From the NCBI RefSeq assembly GCF_019973615.1, contig NZ_AP024238.1, positions 1 through 64,000 of the forward strand: a stretch of DNA of 64,000 bases. The letters are read 5' to 3'. The position numbers were made by a program, and so were the translations under genes. Positions 57,342 through 64,000 of the stretch are shown one piece after another. How positions within the stretch are numbered: the first letter of the stretch is position 1; every line of letters starts with the position of its first letter. The DNA is from Rhodoferax lithotrophicus. GTDB taxonomy: Bacteria > Pseudomonadota > Gammaproteobacteria > Burkholderiales > Burkholderiaceae_C. The notes under the pieces were generated by a model, which was not told where the DNA came from, ran no database searches, and saw only the letters and a program-made list of their open reading frames with translations.

Positions 57342-58840
57342 GCGCCATGATCCGTACTGTTGTCTCAGGTAATGGTGTTCGCGCGGTGGCGCGTGTCCTG
57401 GCTGGCGTGGCCGCGCTGTGTGTGTCCACATCGCTTGTTTGGGCGGGTAATGTGTGTGATACCCAAGCCTCTTTGGTCAACCCGCAAGCGCGCAGCGTAC
57501 AGGCCCCCGGCATTGGTGGCACCGGTATGCTGGCGGCCCGTCCTGGTATTGGCGGCACCGGCATGTTGGCCGTGCGCCCCGGCATTGGAGGAACAGGTAT
57601 TGACAAAGGTGGCATGGGGGGCACCGGCATTGTGGGGGTGATCACCGGTTTTGCCAGCATCTGTGTCGGTGGTGTTGAGGTGCACTACAACAACGACACC
57701 CCCATGTCCGAGAACGGTCAGCCTAGCCAGGCCAGCGATTTGGCGGTCGGGCAAGTTGTGGTGGTGAATGCTGCCGGTGTGGGTGATGAGGTACAGGCGC
57801 GCCAGGTGGCTTTGTTGCATGTGGCCATTGGCCCGCTGCAAAGCGTGAATCCGAAAACCGGTGAATTCAAGCTCCTGGGCCAGCGGGTTCAGGCCAGCAC
57901 ACCGGCCCAATTGGCAGGTTTGCAAGCCCAGCAGTGGGTGCGGGTCAGCGGTCAGCGCAATGCCGAAGGGGAGATCATGGCCAGCCATGTGGAGGTAGTT
58001 GCACCCCAGCCTCAGGCTCAATTGCTGGGCATGCTGTCGCAAAACAGCCAGCAATTCGCCGTGGCGGGCACGCCGGTGGCGATTCAGTCCAGCCAAATGG
58101 CCCACGCCACCAGGGATACGGAAGTCATGGCTCAAGGCTTGTGGACGGGCGAACACCTGGTGGTGACCCGTCTGACCCGCGATCCGACCCGTGCCGTTTT
58201 GGGGCGCTCGGAACGCGTGGTGCTGGAGGGCTACGTGCGCCGACTGGATGACAAAACCATGGACATCGACCATCGGGTGTTGTCCTTGTCCCCGCAAACC
58301 CAAGTCACCTTGGCCGCCCAGCCAGATGGCAGCGGCACCCTGGGGTTGAACCAGCGAGTACGCATCACCGGGCGCATGGATGCCGATCAACGCATTTTTG
58401 TCGAGCGTATCGAATCCACCGGCAAAAACCATCGCAGTACATCCCAAACCCTGAGCGAGCAAACCAAGCGTACCGAAGCGGGTCTGGCCACGGAGACAAA
58501 GTCCGAATCCAGAGATACAGAAGCGGGCAGCTCTGAGAAATCTTCGGAAAGCAGCACCAAAACAAGCGAGGCTTCCGGTAGCCATGAGGAAGCGGCAAGT
58601 AGCAGCAAGTCTTCAGAGGTCTCCACCCAGACAGAAAAAACCAGCAGCGCTATCAGCCCATCCCGTACCAGCCGCACCAACAGCTCAGGTCAGTCAGGGG
58701 AATCCGCGGGTACCGGGCGTTCAAGTGGCTCGGGAGAGTCCAAAAACTCAGGCCGGTCAAACAGCTCGGGTGAGTCCAGAGGGTCAGGCAGTACCGGAAA
58801 CTCCGGTAAATCCGGTGGTGGGGAATCCAAGGGAAAATAG
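57338..58840 (+). CDS. DUF5666-family secreted protein with Ser/Gly-rich tail
   Basis: The 500-residue precursor has a signal peptide (residues 1-36, ending VWA-G). Residues 55-95 contain five GIGGTGM-like repeats (GIGGTGMLAARPGIGGTGM pattern). A tandem of DUF5666-type beta-barrel units follows (VVVVNAAGVGDEVQARQVALLHVAIGPLQ; VRVSGQRNAEGEIMASHVEVV). The last 140 residues are a Ser/Thr/Gly/Glu-rich low-complexity tail. The upstream gene encodes a DUF6502 protein, a pairing that suggests a common role. Function unknown. Confidence 0.75.
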   Translation: MSAMIRTVVSGNGVRAVARVLAGVAALCVSTSLVWAGNVCDTQASLVNPQARSVQAPGIGGTGMLAARPGIGGTGMLAVRPGIGGTGIDKGGMGGTGIVGVITGFASICVGGVEVHYNNDTPMSENGQPSQASDLAVGQVVVVNAAGVGDEVQARQVALLHVAIGPLQSVNPKTGEFKLLGQRVQASTPAQLAGLQAQQWVRVSGQRNAEGEIMASHVEVVAPQPQAQLLGMLSQNSQQFAVAGTPVAIQSSQMAHATRDTEVMAQGLWTGEHLVVTRLTRDPTRAVLGRSERVVLEGYVRRLDDKTMDIDHRVLSLSPQTQVTLAAQPDGSGTLGLNQRVRITGRMDADQRIFVERIESTGKNHRSTSQTLSEQTKRTEAGLATETKSESRDTEAGSSEKSSESSTKTSEASGSHEEAASSSKSSEVSTQTEKTSSAISPSRTSRTNSSGQSGESAGTGRSSGSGESKNSGRSNSSGESRGSGSTGNSGKSGGGESKGK

Positions 58841-58881
58841 CGGCCTCGCTTTTTCCTCATCAAGAATTGAAAGAATCAACC

Positions 58882-59478
58882 ATGTCAGGACACGGATTTC
58901 ACGTACACGGCCCACATGATCATGAACTGGAACATGCCCAGCAAGGTGGCCATGGCGCAGGCCATGGTGAGCACGGCGGCATGATCAACCAGATTGCGCT
59001 GTTCACGGCCATCATTGCCACGGTGGGTGCTTTATTTGGCTACATGGGCGGTGCCACGCAAGCCAATGCCGGGCTGTACAAGAACAACGCGGCCATCAAG
59101 AAAACCGAAGCCTCCAACCAGTGGAACTACTTCCAGTCCAAAAGCACCAAGCAGTCATTGGCTGAATTGGCCCGTGACCTGGCACCAGAGGATAAAAAGG
59201 CGTTCTATCAAGGCAAGATCGACCGGTATGAGAAGGAAAAGAACGACATCAAGCTCGTCGCCGACAAGCTGGAAGCCGAAGCCACGGCGTGGGATGAGCA
59301 AAGTGATGCCCAAATGCACCAACACCACCGCTGGGCGCAATCCACCACCGTGCTGCAAGTGTCGATTGCCCTGGCCGCCATTGCCTTGCTGACCAAAAAG
59401 AAATGGCTGGAAGTCGCCATGTTTGTCGCCGGGGGCGCTGGTTTGCTGGTGGGGGTGTTGGCTGCGCTACATATTTAG
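58882..59478 (+). CDS. DUF4337 membrane protein with His-rich N-terminus
   Basis: The 198-residue protein starts with a His/Gly-rich stretch (13 His within about the first 33 residues: MSGHGFHVHGPHDHELEHAQ) that could bind metal ions. A first membrane helix (MINQIALFTAIIATVGALFGYMGG) is followed by a coiled-coil-like region (SKSTKQSLAELARDLAPEDKK; KIDRYEKEKNDIKLVADKLEAEA) and two C-terminal helices (VLQVSIALAAIALL; VAMFVAGGAGLLVGVLAAL). This fits DUF4337. The ATG at 58882 is used; a TTG five codons before is possible. Confidence 0.8.
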   Translation: MSGHGFHVHGPHDHELEHAQQGGHGAGHGEHGGMINQIALFTAIIATVGALFGYMGGATQANAGLYKNNAAIKKTEASNQWNYFQSKSTKQSLAELARDLAPEDKKAFYQGKIDRYEKEKNDIKLVADKLEAEATAWDEQSDAQMHQHHRWAQSTTVLQVSIALAAIALLTKKKWLEVAMFVAGGAGLLVGVLAALHI

Positions 59479-59775
59479 GAGCTGGTTGCGCTTGATCGAC
59501 AAGGGCTAGAGCCATAATTTTCTTCAAAATTTCGCGTTTGTCGGTGAATTGGAAAGCCAAGTACGACCCAATTGCCTGCCTTCGTGTGGCATCAAGGGTC
59601 GTCACGGATCCAAACGAAACGCGGCGAGAGGCATGCGACCCCTGACCAGTGATCCATCCAGCGATGGTTTCGGGCGCATCCGTGCCTTTGCCTTCAGCCA
59701 GCCAATCCAACCAAGCCCATCTGACCGAAGCGCTGTGGGTGACTGCGCTGTTTAATGCTGCGATACAGTTCACAC
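59479..59775. other. Gap between DUF4337 and the STAS/HATPase gene
   Basis: About 300 bases. The minus-strand frame over 59479-59773 is open and protein-like for about 95 codons, but it starts without a ribosome-binding site and its 3' part runs back into the DUF4337 gene. It may be a gene remnant; I did not recognise it. No terminator or promoter stands out. Confidence 0.4.
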
Positions 59776-60825
59776 ATGAATTTTCAGAAAAACAATGGTG
59801 ATGTTGAGTTGACTCTGCCCAAAAACGTGGGGGTTGCCAATGTTGCTGCGCTGTTTGCGATTCTTAATCAGGTGCGGACAGCTTCTGGCAACATTGCACT
59901 CAATTGCGGCAATGTGTGTTTTGTCGATCCTTTGGGTATTACTGCGCTTGCCGCAGCAATTCAAGACGCACTATCTCAAGGTCGACGGGTTGCCATGCCA
60001 TGGTTAGCACCATCGACGACGAGCTATTTGGAGCGTATGAATTTCTTTGTAGATATGGACATCGATGCAGTCGATGTACCCAAAAACCGCATTCGCACTG
60101 ATCAACGCGGCAATCTGCTGGAGATCACGCACATTGTGGATTCGGGAAAATCTGAGGCCGTGGCAGATCAACTCGCTGCTGCAATCGTGACCATGATCAT
60201 TGGCCGTGGTCAACGACCGGTTAACTTTCATGTGCCAGACACCGAGTACGACCAATATTACCGTCCATTGCGCTACGCGCTGTCAGAGCTGATTGAGAAC
60301 TCATTGACGCATGCCCGTCGGGAGGGCGCGTTCAATTCTTCTGTATGGGTTGCTGCACAGTATTACAACGATGCCCAAACCGGTGGACGTGTTCAAGTTG
60401 CAGTTGTTGACAATGGTTGCGGCTTTTTGGCCACGTTGCAGAACCATCCCGAGTTACCTGAAAAGACGCACGGTGCGGCGATTCGCACAGCGTTGAAACC
60501 CAAGGTGAGTTGCAACCGAGACATAGGATTTTTTGGGGAAAGTGTGAATGAGGGCGTTGGACTGACAACCACGGTTCAAATTTCTAAGGCCACAGGTGGG
60601 AGTGTTCACATTGTCAGTGGTAACGCTTTGTTCATCGAGGGCGGCGGCGCAGCCGTTAAACGTAGCGAGCAAGTACGACAGTGGCCCGGAAAATGGGATG
60701 GAGTTGCTATTTCGGCCACCTTTGTTTGCCAAAAACTACCGTTCGTCAATATTCCTGACTTACTCCCTCCAGTGGAGGTGACCAAACAGGCCAAAACCCC
60801 AATTGCGCTGCGCTTCGATGACTGA
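59776..60825 (+). CDS. STAS-like plus GHKL ATPase protein
   Basis: The 349-residue protein seems to have two parts. Residues 5-105 resemble a STAS/anti-anti-sigma domain (VGVANVAALFAILNQVRTASGNIALNCGNVCFVDPLGITALAAAI). Residues 150-315 are a GHKL histidine-kinase-type ATPase with N box ALSELIENSLTHAR (about 170-183), G1 VVDNGCGF (about 209-216) and G2 NEGVGLTT (about 258-265). No phospho-acceptor His domain or membrane segment is present. A DUF4325 STAS-like protein follows 64 bp downstream, suggesting a kinase/anti-sigma-type signalling pair. The output and stimulus are unknown. Confidence 0.75.
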   Translation: MNFQKNNGDVELTLPKNVGVANVAALFAILNQVRTASGNIALNCGNVCFVDPLGITALAAAIQDALSQGRRVAMPWLAPSTTSYLERMNFFVDMDIDAVDVPKNRIRTDQRGNLLEITHIVDSGKSEAVADQLAAAIVTMIIGRGQRPVNFHVPDTEYDQYYRPLRYALSELIENSLTHARREGAFNSSVWVAAQYYNDAQTGGRVQVAVVDNGCGFLATLQNHPELPEKTHGAAIRTALKPKVSCNRDIGFFGESVNEGVGLTTTVQISKATGGSVHIVSGNALFIEGGGAAVKRSEQVRQWPGKWDGVAISATFVCQKLPFVNIPDLLPPVEVTKQAKTPIALRFDD

Positions 60826-60889
60826 TAGTATGATTTCAGGCCAGTAACCGTTGCCCCTCGTTCGATCTTCTTAACCTGAGGACAGTCCC

Positions 60890-61195
60890 ATGACCACACA
60901 AATCGCACTTCAGCAGCACGCTTTGGGCCGCATGATTGGTATGAGGTCATCAGCCGTGCCAATTCGCAAGTCGATTGAGCTTGCTCTTGAAAAAGAGCAG
61001 GAAGTCATTGTCAACTTTACGGGTGTCGAAGTGACTCAGTCTTTTGTCGATGAGCTTTTAGGTGCACTGATTTTGAGAGATGGCCCTGAGGTCATGCAAC
61101 GGCTGATTCTTAAAGGGTGCACAGAACAGACCCGGGGGATAGTCAAATTTGTAGCTGCTGATCGTGCTGAGCAGTTCATGCTGGCAGTTCACTGA
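60890..61195 (+). CDS. DUF4325 (STAS-like) protein
   Basis: The 101-residue protein has a STAS-like core: REVxxSIELALEKEQEVIVNFTGVEVTQSFVDELLGALI, with the predicted phosphorylation-loop Ser/Thr near TQSF. The family DUF4325 often sits beside a GHKL ATPase, as here. It could be the phosphorylatable partner of the upstream ATPase. ACCTGAGGAC precedes the ATG and a strong terminator follows. Confidence 0.75.
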   Translation: MTTQIALQQHALGRMIGMRSSAVPIRKSIELALEKEQEVIVNFTGVEVTQSFVDELLGALILRDGPEVMQRLILKGCTEQTRGIVKFVAADRAEQFMLAVH

Positions 61196-61207
61196 AACAG
61201 CCCATTC

Positions 61208-61244
61208 AAAAAAGCCTCGTCTTAGGCAAGACGAGGCTTTTTTT
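61208..61244. terminator. Rho-independent terminator, bidirectional
   Basis: AAAAAAGCCTCGTCTT pairs with AAGACGAGGCTTTTTT around the loop AGGC. It lies 12 bases after the DUF4325 gene and serves mmsA from the other side. Confidence 0.95.
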
Positions 61245-61255
61245 CGACCAACTGC

Positions 61256-62764
61256 TTACCGGCTACTCGGAAAACTAAACACCGCCCCCTCACGCACCCC
61301 GGCACTCGGCCAGCGTTGTGTGATGGTCTTGCGCTTGGTATAGAAGCGCACCGCATCCGGCCCGTAGGCGTGTAAGTCGCCAAACAGGCTGCGTTTCCAG
61401 CCGCCGAACGAGTGGTAGGCCACCGGCACCGGCAGCGGCACGTTGACACCCACCATGCCGACCAGAATGTTGTCTGTGAAGTAGCGCGCGGCCTCGCCGT
61501 CGCGGGTGAAGATGCAGGTGCCGTTGCCGTACTCGTGTGCGTCGATCAAATCCATGGCCTCTTGCAGGGTCTTGACGCGCACCACACCCAGCACCGGGCC
61601 GAAGATTTCTTCCTGGTAAATCTTCATGCCGGGCTTGACGTTGTCAAACAGGCAGGGGCCAAGGAAGTAGCCCTCGGCATGGCCTTCCACCAGCAGGCCG
61701 CGGCCATCCACCAGCAGCGTTGCGCCTTCAGCCACTCCTTGATCGACATAGCCCTTGACCTTCTCGAAGTGCGGCTTGGTCACCAGCGGGCCCATGTCCA
61801 TGCCGGGCGCGGTGCCGGGGCCAACCTTCATCTTGGCCATCTCGACCTTCAGACCTTCAATCACCGCATCTGCCGTGGCATCCCCCACCGCCACCACCAG
61901 CGGGATGGCCATACAACGCTCGCCGCAGGAGCCAAAAGCCGCACCCATCAGGGCGCTGACGGCGTTGGCAATGTCGGCATCGGGCATGACCACGGCGTGG
62001 TTTTTGGCCCCGCCCAGGGCCTGCACACGTTTGCCGTGTTTGCAGCCCTCGGCGTAGATGTATTCGGCAATCGGTGTCGAGCCGACAAAGCTCACGGCCT
62101 TGACGCGCGGGTCTTGCAGCAGCGTGTCCACCGCTTCCTTGTCGCCGTTGACGACGTTGAGCACGCCGGGTGGCAGTCCGGCTTGCAGCGCCAGCTCGGC
62201 CACGCGCAGGGTCGAGCTGGGGTCGCGCTCAGACGGTTTGAGCACAAAGGTGTTGCCGCAGGCCACCGCCATCGGCCACATCCACAGCGGCACCATGGCC
62301 GGGAAGTTGAACGGGGTGATGCCGGCGGTCACGCCCAGGGCCTGGAATTCGCTCCAGCTGTCGATGGCCGGGCCGACGTTTTTGCTGTGCTCGCCTTTGA
62401 GCAGCTCGGGCGCATAAGAGGCGTATTCCACGTTTTCAATGCCGCGCTGCAGCTCGCCCAAGGCATCGGAGAGCACCTTGCCGTGTTCGGCGGTGATCAT
62501 GGCGCAGAGTTCGTCGGCGTGCTGTTCCAGCAGCACTTTCAGGTTGCTCATGACGCGGGCGCGCTTGAGCGGCGGCGTGTTGCGCCAGGCGGGGTAAGCG
62601 GCTTGTGCGTTGGCAATGGCTTCTTCCACCGTGGCCTTGGGGGCCAGCAGAACCTGCTTCTCTGCCTTGCCGGTGGCGGGGTTGTAGACTGGCTGGCTGC
62701 GTCCAGCGGGGGTGACGATCTGGCCGCCAATCAGGTGGCCAATGGTGGGGAGAGTGGTAGTCAT
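61256..62764 (-). CDS. mmsA: CoA-acylating methylmalonate-semialdehyde dehydrogenase
   Basis: The enzyme converts malonate semialdehyde or methylmalonate semialdehyde to acetyl-CoA or propionyl-CoA. The protein has 502 residues with the aldehyde-dehydrogenase fold and the MmsA-type signatures: ITPFNFPAMVPLWMWPMAVACGNTFVLKPSERDPS, and the nucleophile Cys in FGSCGERCMAIP; the usual general-base Glu is replaced (ALGGAKNHAVVMPDAD), as in CoA-dependent members. A class III aminotransferase lies downstream on the same strand, consistent with beta-alanine or valine breakdown. Confidence 0.94.
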   Translation of the reverse strand: MTTTLPTIGHLIGGQIVTPAGRSQPVYNPATGKAEKQVLLAPKATVEEAIANAQAAYPAWRNTPPLKRARVMSNLKVLLEQHADELCAMITAEHGKVLSDALGELQRGIENVEYASYAPELLKGEHSKNVGPAIDSWSEFQALGVTAGITPFNFPAMVPLWMWPMAVACGNTFVLKPSERDPSSTLRVAELALQAGLPPGVLNVVNGDKEAVDTLLQDPRVKAVSFVGSTPIAEYIYAEGCKHGKRVQALGGAKNHAVVMPDADIANAVSALMGAAFGSCGERCMAIPLVVAVGDATADAVIEGLKVEMAKMKVGPGTAPGMDMGPLVTKPHFEKVKGYVDQGVAEGATLLVDGRGLLVEGHAEGYFLGPCLFDNVKPGMKIYQEEIFGPVLGVVRVKTLQEAMDLIDAHEYGNGTCIFTRDGEAARYFTDNILVGMVGVNVPLPVPVAYHSFGGWKRSLFGDLHAYGPDAVRFYTKRKTITQRWPSAGVREGAVFSFPSSR

Positions 62765-62784
62765 TTTGCTTGGAATTTAGAGGG

Positions 62785-62842
62785 TTAAAAATGGCTGTAG
62801 CGCTTATAAAATGTGCGTAAGTAGCTATTAAAACAATAGTTA
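62785..62842. repeat. Palindromic intergenic repeat, copy G
   Basis: AAAAATGGCTGTAGCGCTTATAAA, a short spacer, then CGTAAGTAGCTATT. The core arms TAGCGCTTATAA and AGTAGCTATT match the other copies in inverted orientation. It sits between mmsA and the DJ-1 gene, both on the minus strand. Confidence 0.75.
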
Positions 62843-63439
62843 TTGGGTGATGTGCGCCATGGCGCGCTCCACATAGAGTTCCTTCTCGCCAACCGGGGCA
62901 AAGTAGTGCAGCACTTCACGGGCTGCTTCCAGCCCTTTCAGGCGGGAAATCAGCCAGGCGCTGACGTATTGGGCGGACAGGCAGCCACCCGCCGTAGCGA
63001 CGTTGCCGTTGGCCACAAACGGCTGGTTGGTGACTTGCACGCCTGCCGCCTGCACCCACGGTTTGCTGGTGTTGTCGGTGCAGGCCGGCAGGCTGCCGAG
63101 CAGCCCCAACTTGGCCAGCAAAAAGGTTCCCGAGCATTGGGCCGCAATGAGCTGGCGCGCTGGGTCAAGCTGCAGTTGCGACATGATGTCGGCACTGGCC
63201 GCCACCTCGCGCGTCTTCATGCCGCTGCCAACCAACACGGCATCCGCCGCACACGCCTCGGGCAATTGAATGTGGGCCTCCACGGTCAAGCCGTTCATGG
63301 AGGTCACCCGCGCCGTCGGGCTGGCGATGCTGACACGCCAGTCCTTGTCACCCAAAAGGGTGAGGCGACTGAGCATGCCAAACGCGATCAAGGAGTCAAG
63401 CTCATTGAAGCCATCAAACGTCAGGATCGCAATGTGCAT
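62840..63439 (-). CDS. DJ-1/PfpI-family protein
   Basis: The 199-residue protein has the class I glutamine-amidotransferase-like fold of DJ-1/PfpI: MHIAILTFDGFNELDSL and the nucleophile elbow AAQCSGTFLLAKLG with the conserved Cys. The C-terminal part (GGCLSAQYVSAWLISRLKG) is typical of DJ-1-type regulators. Function uncertain: possibly a chaperone, hydratase or deglycase. The start at 63439 excludes a 10-codon leader. Confidence 0.8.
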   Translation of the reverse strand: MHIAILTFDGFNELDSLIAFGMLSRLTLLGDKDWRVSIASPTARVTSMNGLTVEAHIQLPEACAADAVLVGSGMKTREVAASADIMSQLQLDPARQLIAAQCSGTFLLAKLGLLGSLPACTDNTSKPWVQAAGVQVTNQPFVANGNVATAGGCLSAQYVSAWLISRLKGLEAAREVLHYFAPVGEKELYVERAMAHITQ

Positions 63440-63447
63440 ACCGGGGC

Positions 63448-64000
63448 TCAGGCGGTGGCGTTGAGGCACTCGCCCAGCGCGTTGACCAGGCTGTCCAACT
63501 GTTCGGGCGTGCTGATGAAAGGCGGGGCCAGCTGGATGGTGTCACCACCGTAGCGCACGTAAAAGCCTTTGTCCAGCATCGCCATGGCAATCTCGTAAGG
63601 CCGTTTGGCGGGCTCACCCGGCAGCGGGTCAATGGTCAAGCCAGCGGCCAGGCCAAAGTTGCGAATGTCGGCCACGTGTTTGGCTCCTTTGATCGAATGC
63701 ACGGCATTCTCAAAATGTGGTGTCAGGTCTTTGACGCGGTCAATCATGTTCTCGCGCACCAGAATGTCCAGCGTGGCCAGGCCGACGGCGCAAGGCACCG
63801 GGTGGGCTGAGTAGGTGTAGCCGTGGGCAAATTCGAGCAGGTAGTCCGGCCCACCGGTAGCCATGAAGGTGTCGTAAATGGCCTTGCTGGCCAACACCGC
63901 GCCCAGCGGCTGCGCGCCGTTGGTGATCTGCTTGGCACAGTTCATGATGTCCGGGGTCACGCCAAACACTTCAGCGCCGGTCCAACCACCCATGCGGCCA
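63448..64000 (-). CDS. Class III PLP-dependent aminotransferase, C-terminal part (window edge)
   Basis: Only the C-terminal 184 codons are in the window; the start lies beyond base 64000. The PLP lysine appears in NCAKQITNGAQPLGAV, followed by the HGYTYSAHPVPCAVGLATLDIL region. This pattern fits omega-amino acid:pyruvate (beta-alanine:pyruvate) aminotransferases. With mmsA on the same strand the likely pathway is beta-alanine to malonate semialdehyde to acetyl-CoA. A different class III enzyme (for example gamma-aminobutyrate aminotransferase) is possible. Confidence 0.85.
   Translation of the reverse strand, partial: GRMGGWTGAEVFGVTPDIMNCAKQITNGAQPLGAVLASKAIYDTFMATGGPDYLLEFAHGYTYSAHPVPCAVGLATLDILVRENMIDRVKDLTPHFENAVHSIKGAKHVADIRNFGLAAGLTIDPLPGEPAKRPYEIAMAMLDKGFYVRYGGDTIQLAPPFISTPEQLDSLVNALGECLNATA

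Noticed and set aside
59479..59773. Minus-strand frame (starts near 59773, running into the DUF4337 gene)
   Set aside because: About 95 codons are protein-like, but there is no ribosome-binding site and it overlaps a better-supported gene on the other strand. At most a remnant; kept only as a gap note.
61412..62788. Long plus-strand frame antisense to mmsA
   Set aside because: Caused by high GC at third codon positions of mmsA. His/Gly-rich translation without a domain.

Overview
The window looks like the origin-proximal part of a betaproteobacterial chromosome (Burkholderiales, probably Comamonadaceae and Rhodoferax-like). The pointers are dnaA at base 1 followed by dnaN-gyrB, an mnmG-rsmG-parA-parB block with parS sites, a complete ccmABCDEFGHI operon, a rhodoquinone-type methyltransferase (RquA) beside c-type cytochromes, a PPi-dependent phosphofructokinase, and a short palindromic repeat in many intergenic gaps. 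No rRNA, tRNA or CRISPR was seen.

Layout. 1-5.2 kb: dnaA, dnaN, gyrB. 5.3-8.2 kb: an insertion carrying a tyrosine recombinase and an IS91-type HUH transposase. 8.26-13.5 kb: a LexA box followed by imuA-imuB-dnaE2, the SOS mutagenesis cassette. 13.5-14.9 kb: a small ORF, a decayed gene fragment and an AT-rich stretch with DnaA boxes that resembles a replication origin. 14.95-16.8 kb: minCDE. 16.9-21.1 kb: a dihaem cytochrome c, a copper ATPase, a CopZ-like chaperone, a Crp/Fnr regulator and a DUF2892 membrane protein. 21.1-22.2 kb: an intact IS30 element with 28-bp perfect inverted repeats and a 3-bp duplication, lying against a copy of the palindromic repeat. 22.3-28.2 kb: rdgC, a Met/His-rich Spy-like protein, DUF2788, a diguanylate cyclase, an unknown protein and a coniferyl-type aldehyde dehydrogenase. 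28.5-33 kb: an ABC ATPase, FtsX permease and HlyD adaptor operon. 33-36.8 kb: a lipoprotein, thioesterase, methionine aminopeptidase, DUF6544-like and EVE-domain genes.

36.9-43.9 kb, minus strand: the cytochrome c maturation operon. 44-46.5 kb: rquA divergent from three cytochrome genes (monohaem, tetrahaem NapC/NirT, monohaem), with a perfect FNR box between them. The haem-assembly operon, an anaerobic quinone enzyme and a quinol-oxidising cytochrome therefore lie together and suggest an anaerobic electron-transfer module. 46.6-48.6 kb: glutathione transferase and PPi-PFK. 48.7-55.5 kb: mnmG, rsmG, a LysE exporter, parA, an RBBP9-like hydrolase, parB and a membrane methyltransferase; four parS sites lie in mnmG, rsmG and just before parA. 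55.6-59.5 kb: a secreted protein built on a 15-bp minisatellite, a DUF6502-DUF5666 pair and a His-rich DUF4337 protein. 59.8-61.2 kb: a STAS/HATPase protein with a DUF4325 partner. 61.2 kb to the end, minus strand: mmsA, a DJ-1/PfpI protein and a class III aminotransferase cut by the window edge.

Family names come from recognising motifs in the translated sequence; no database search was run.
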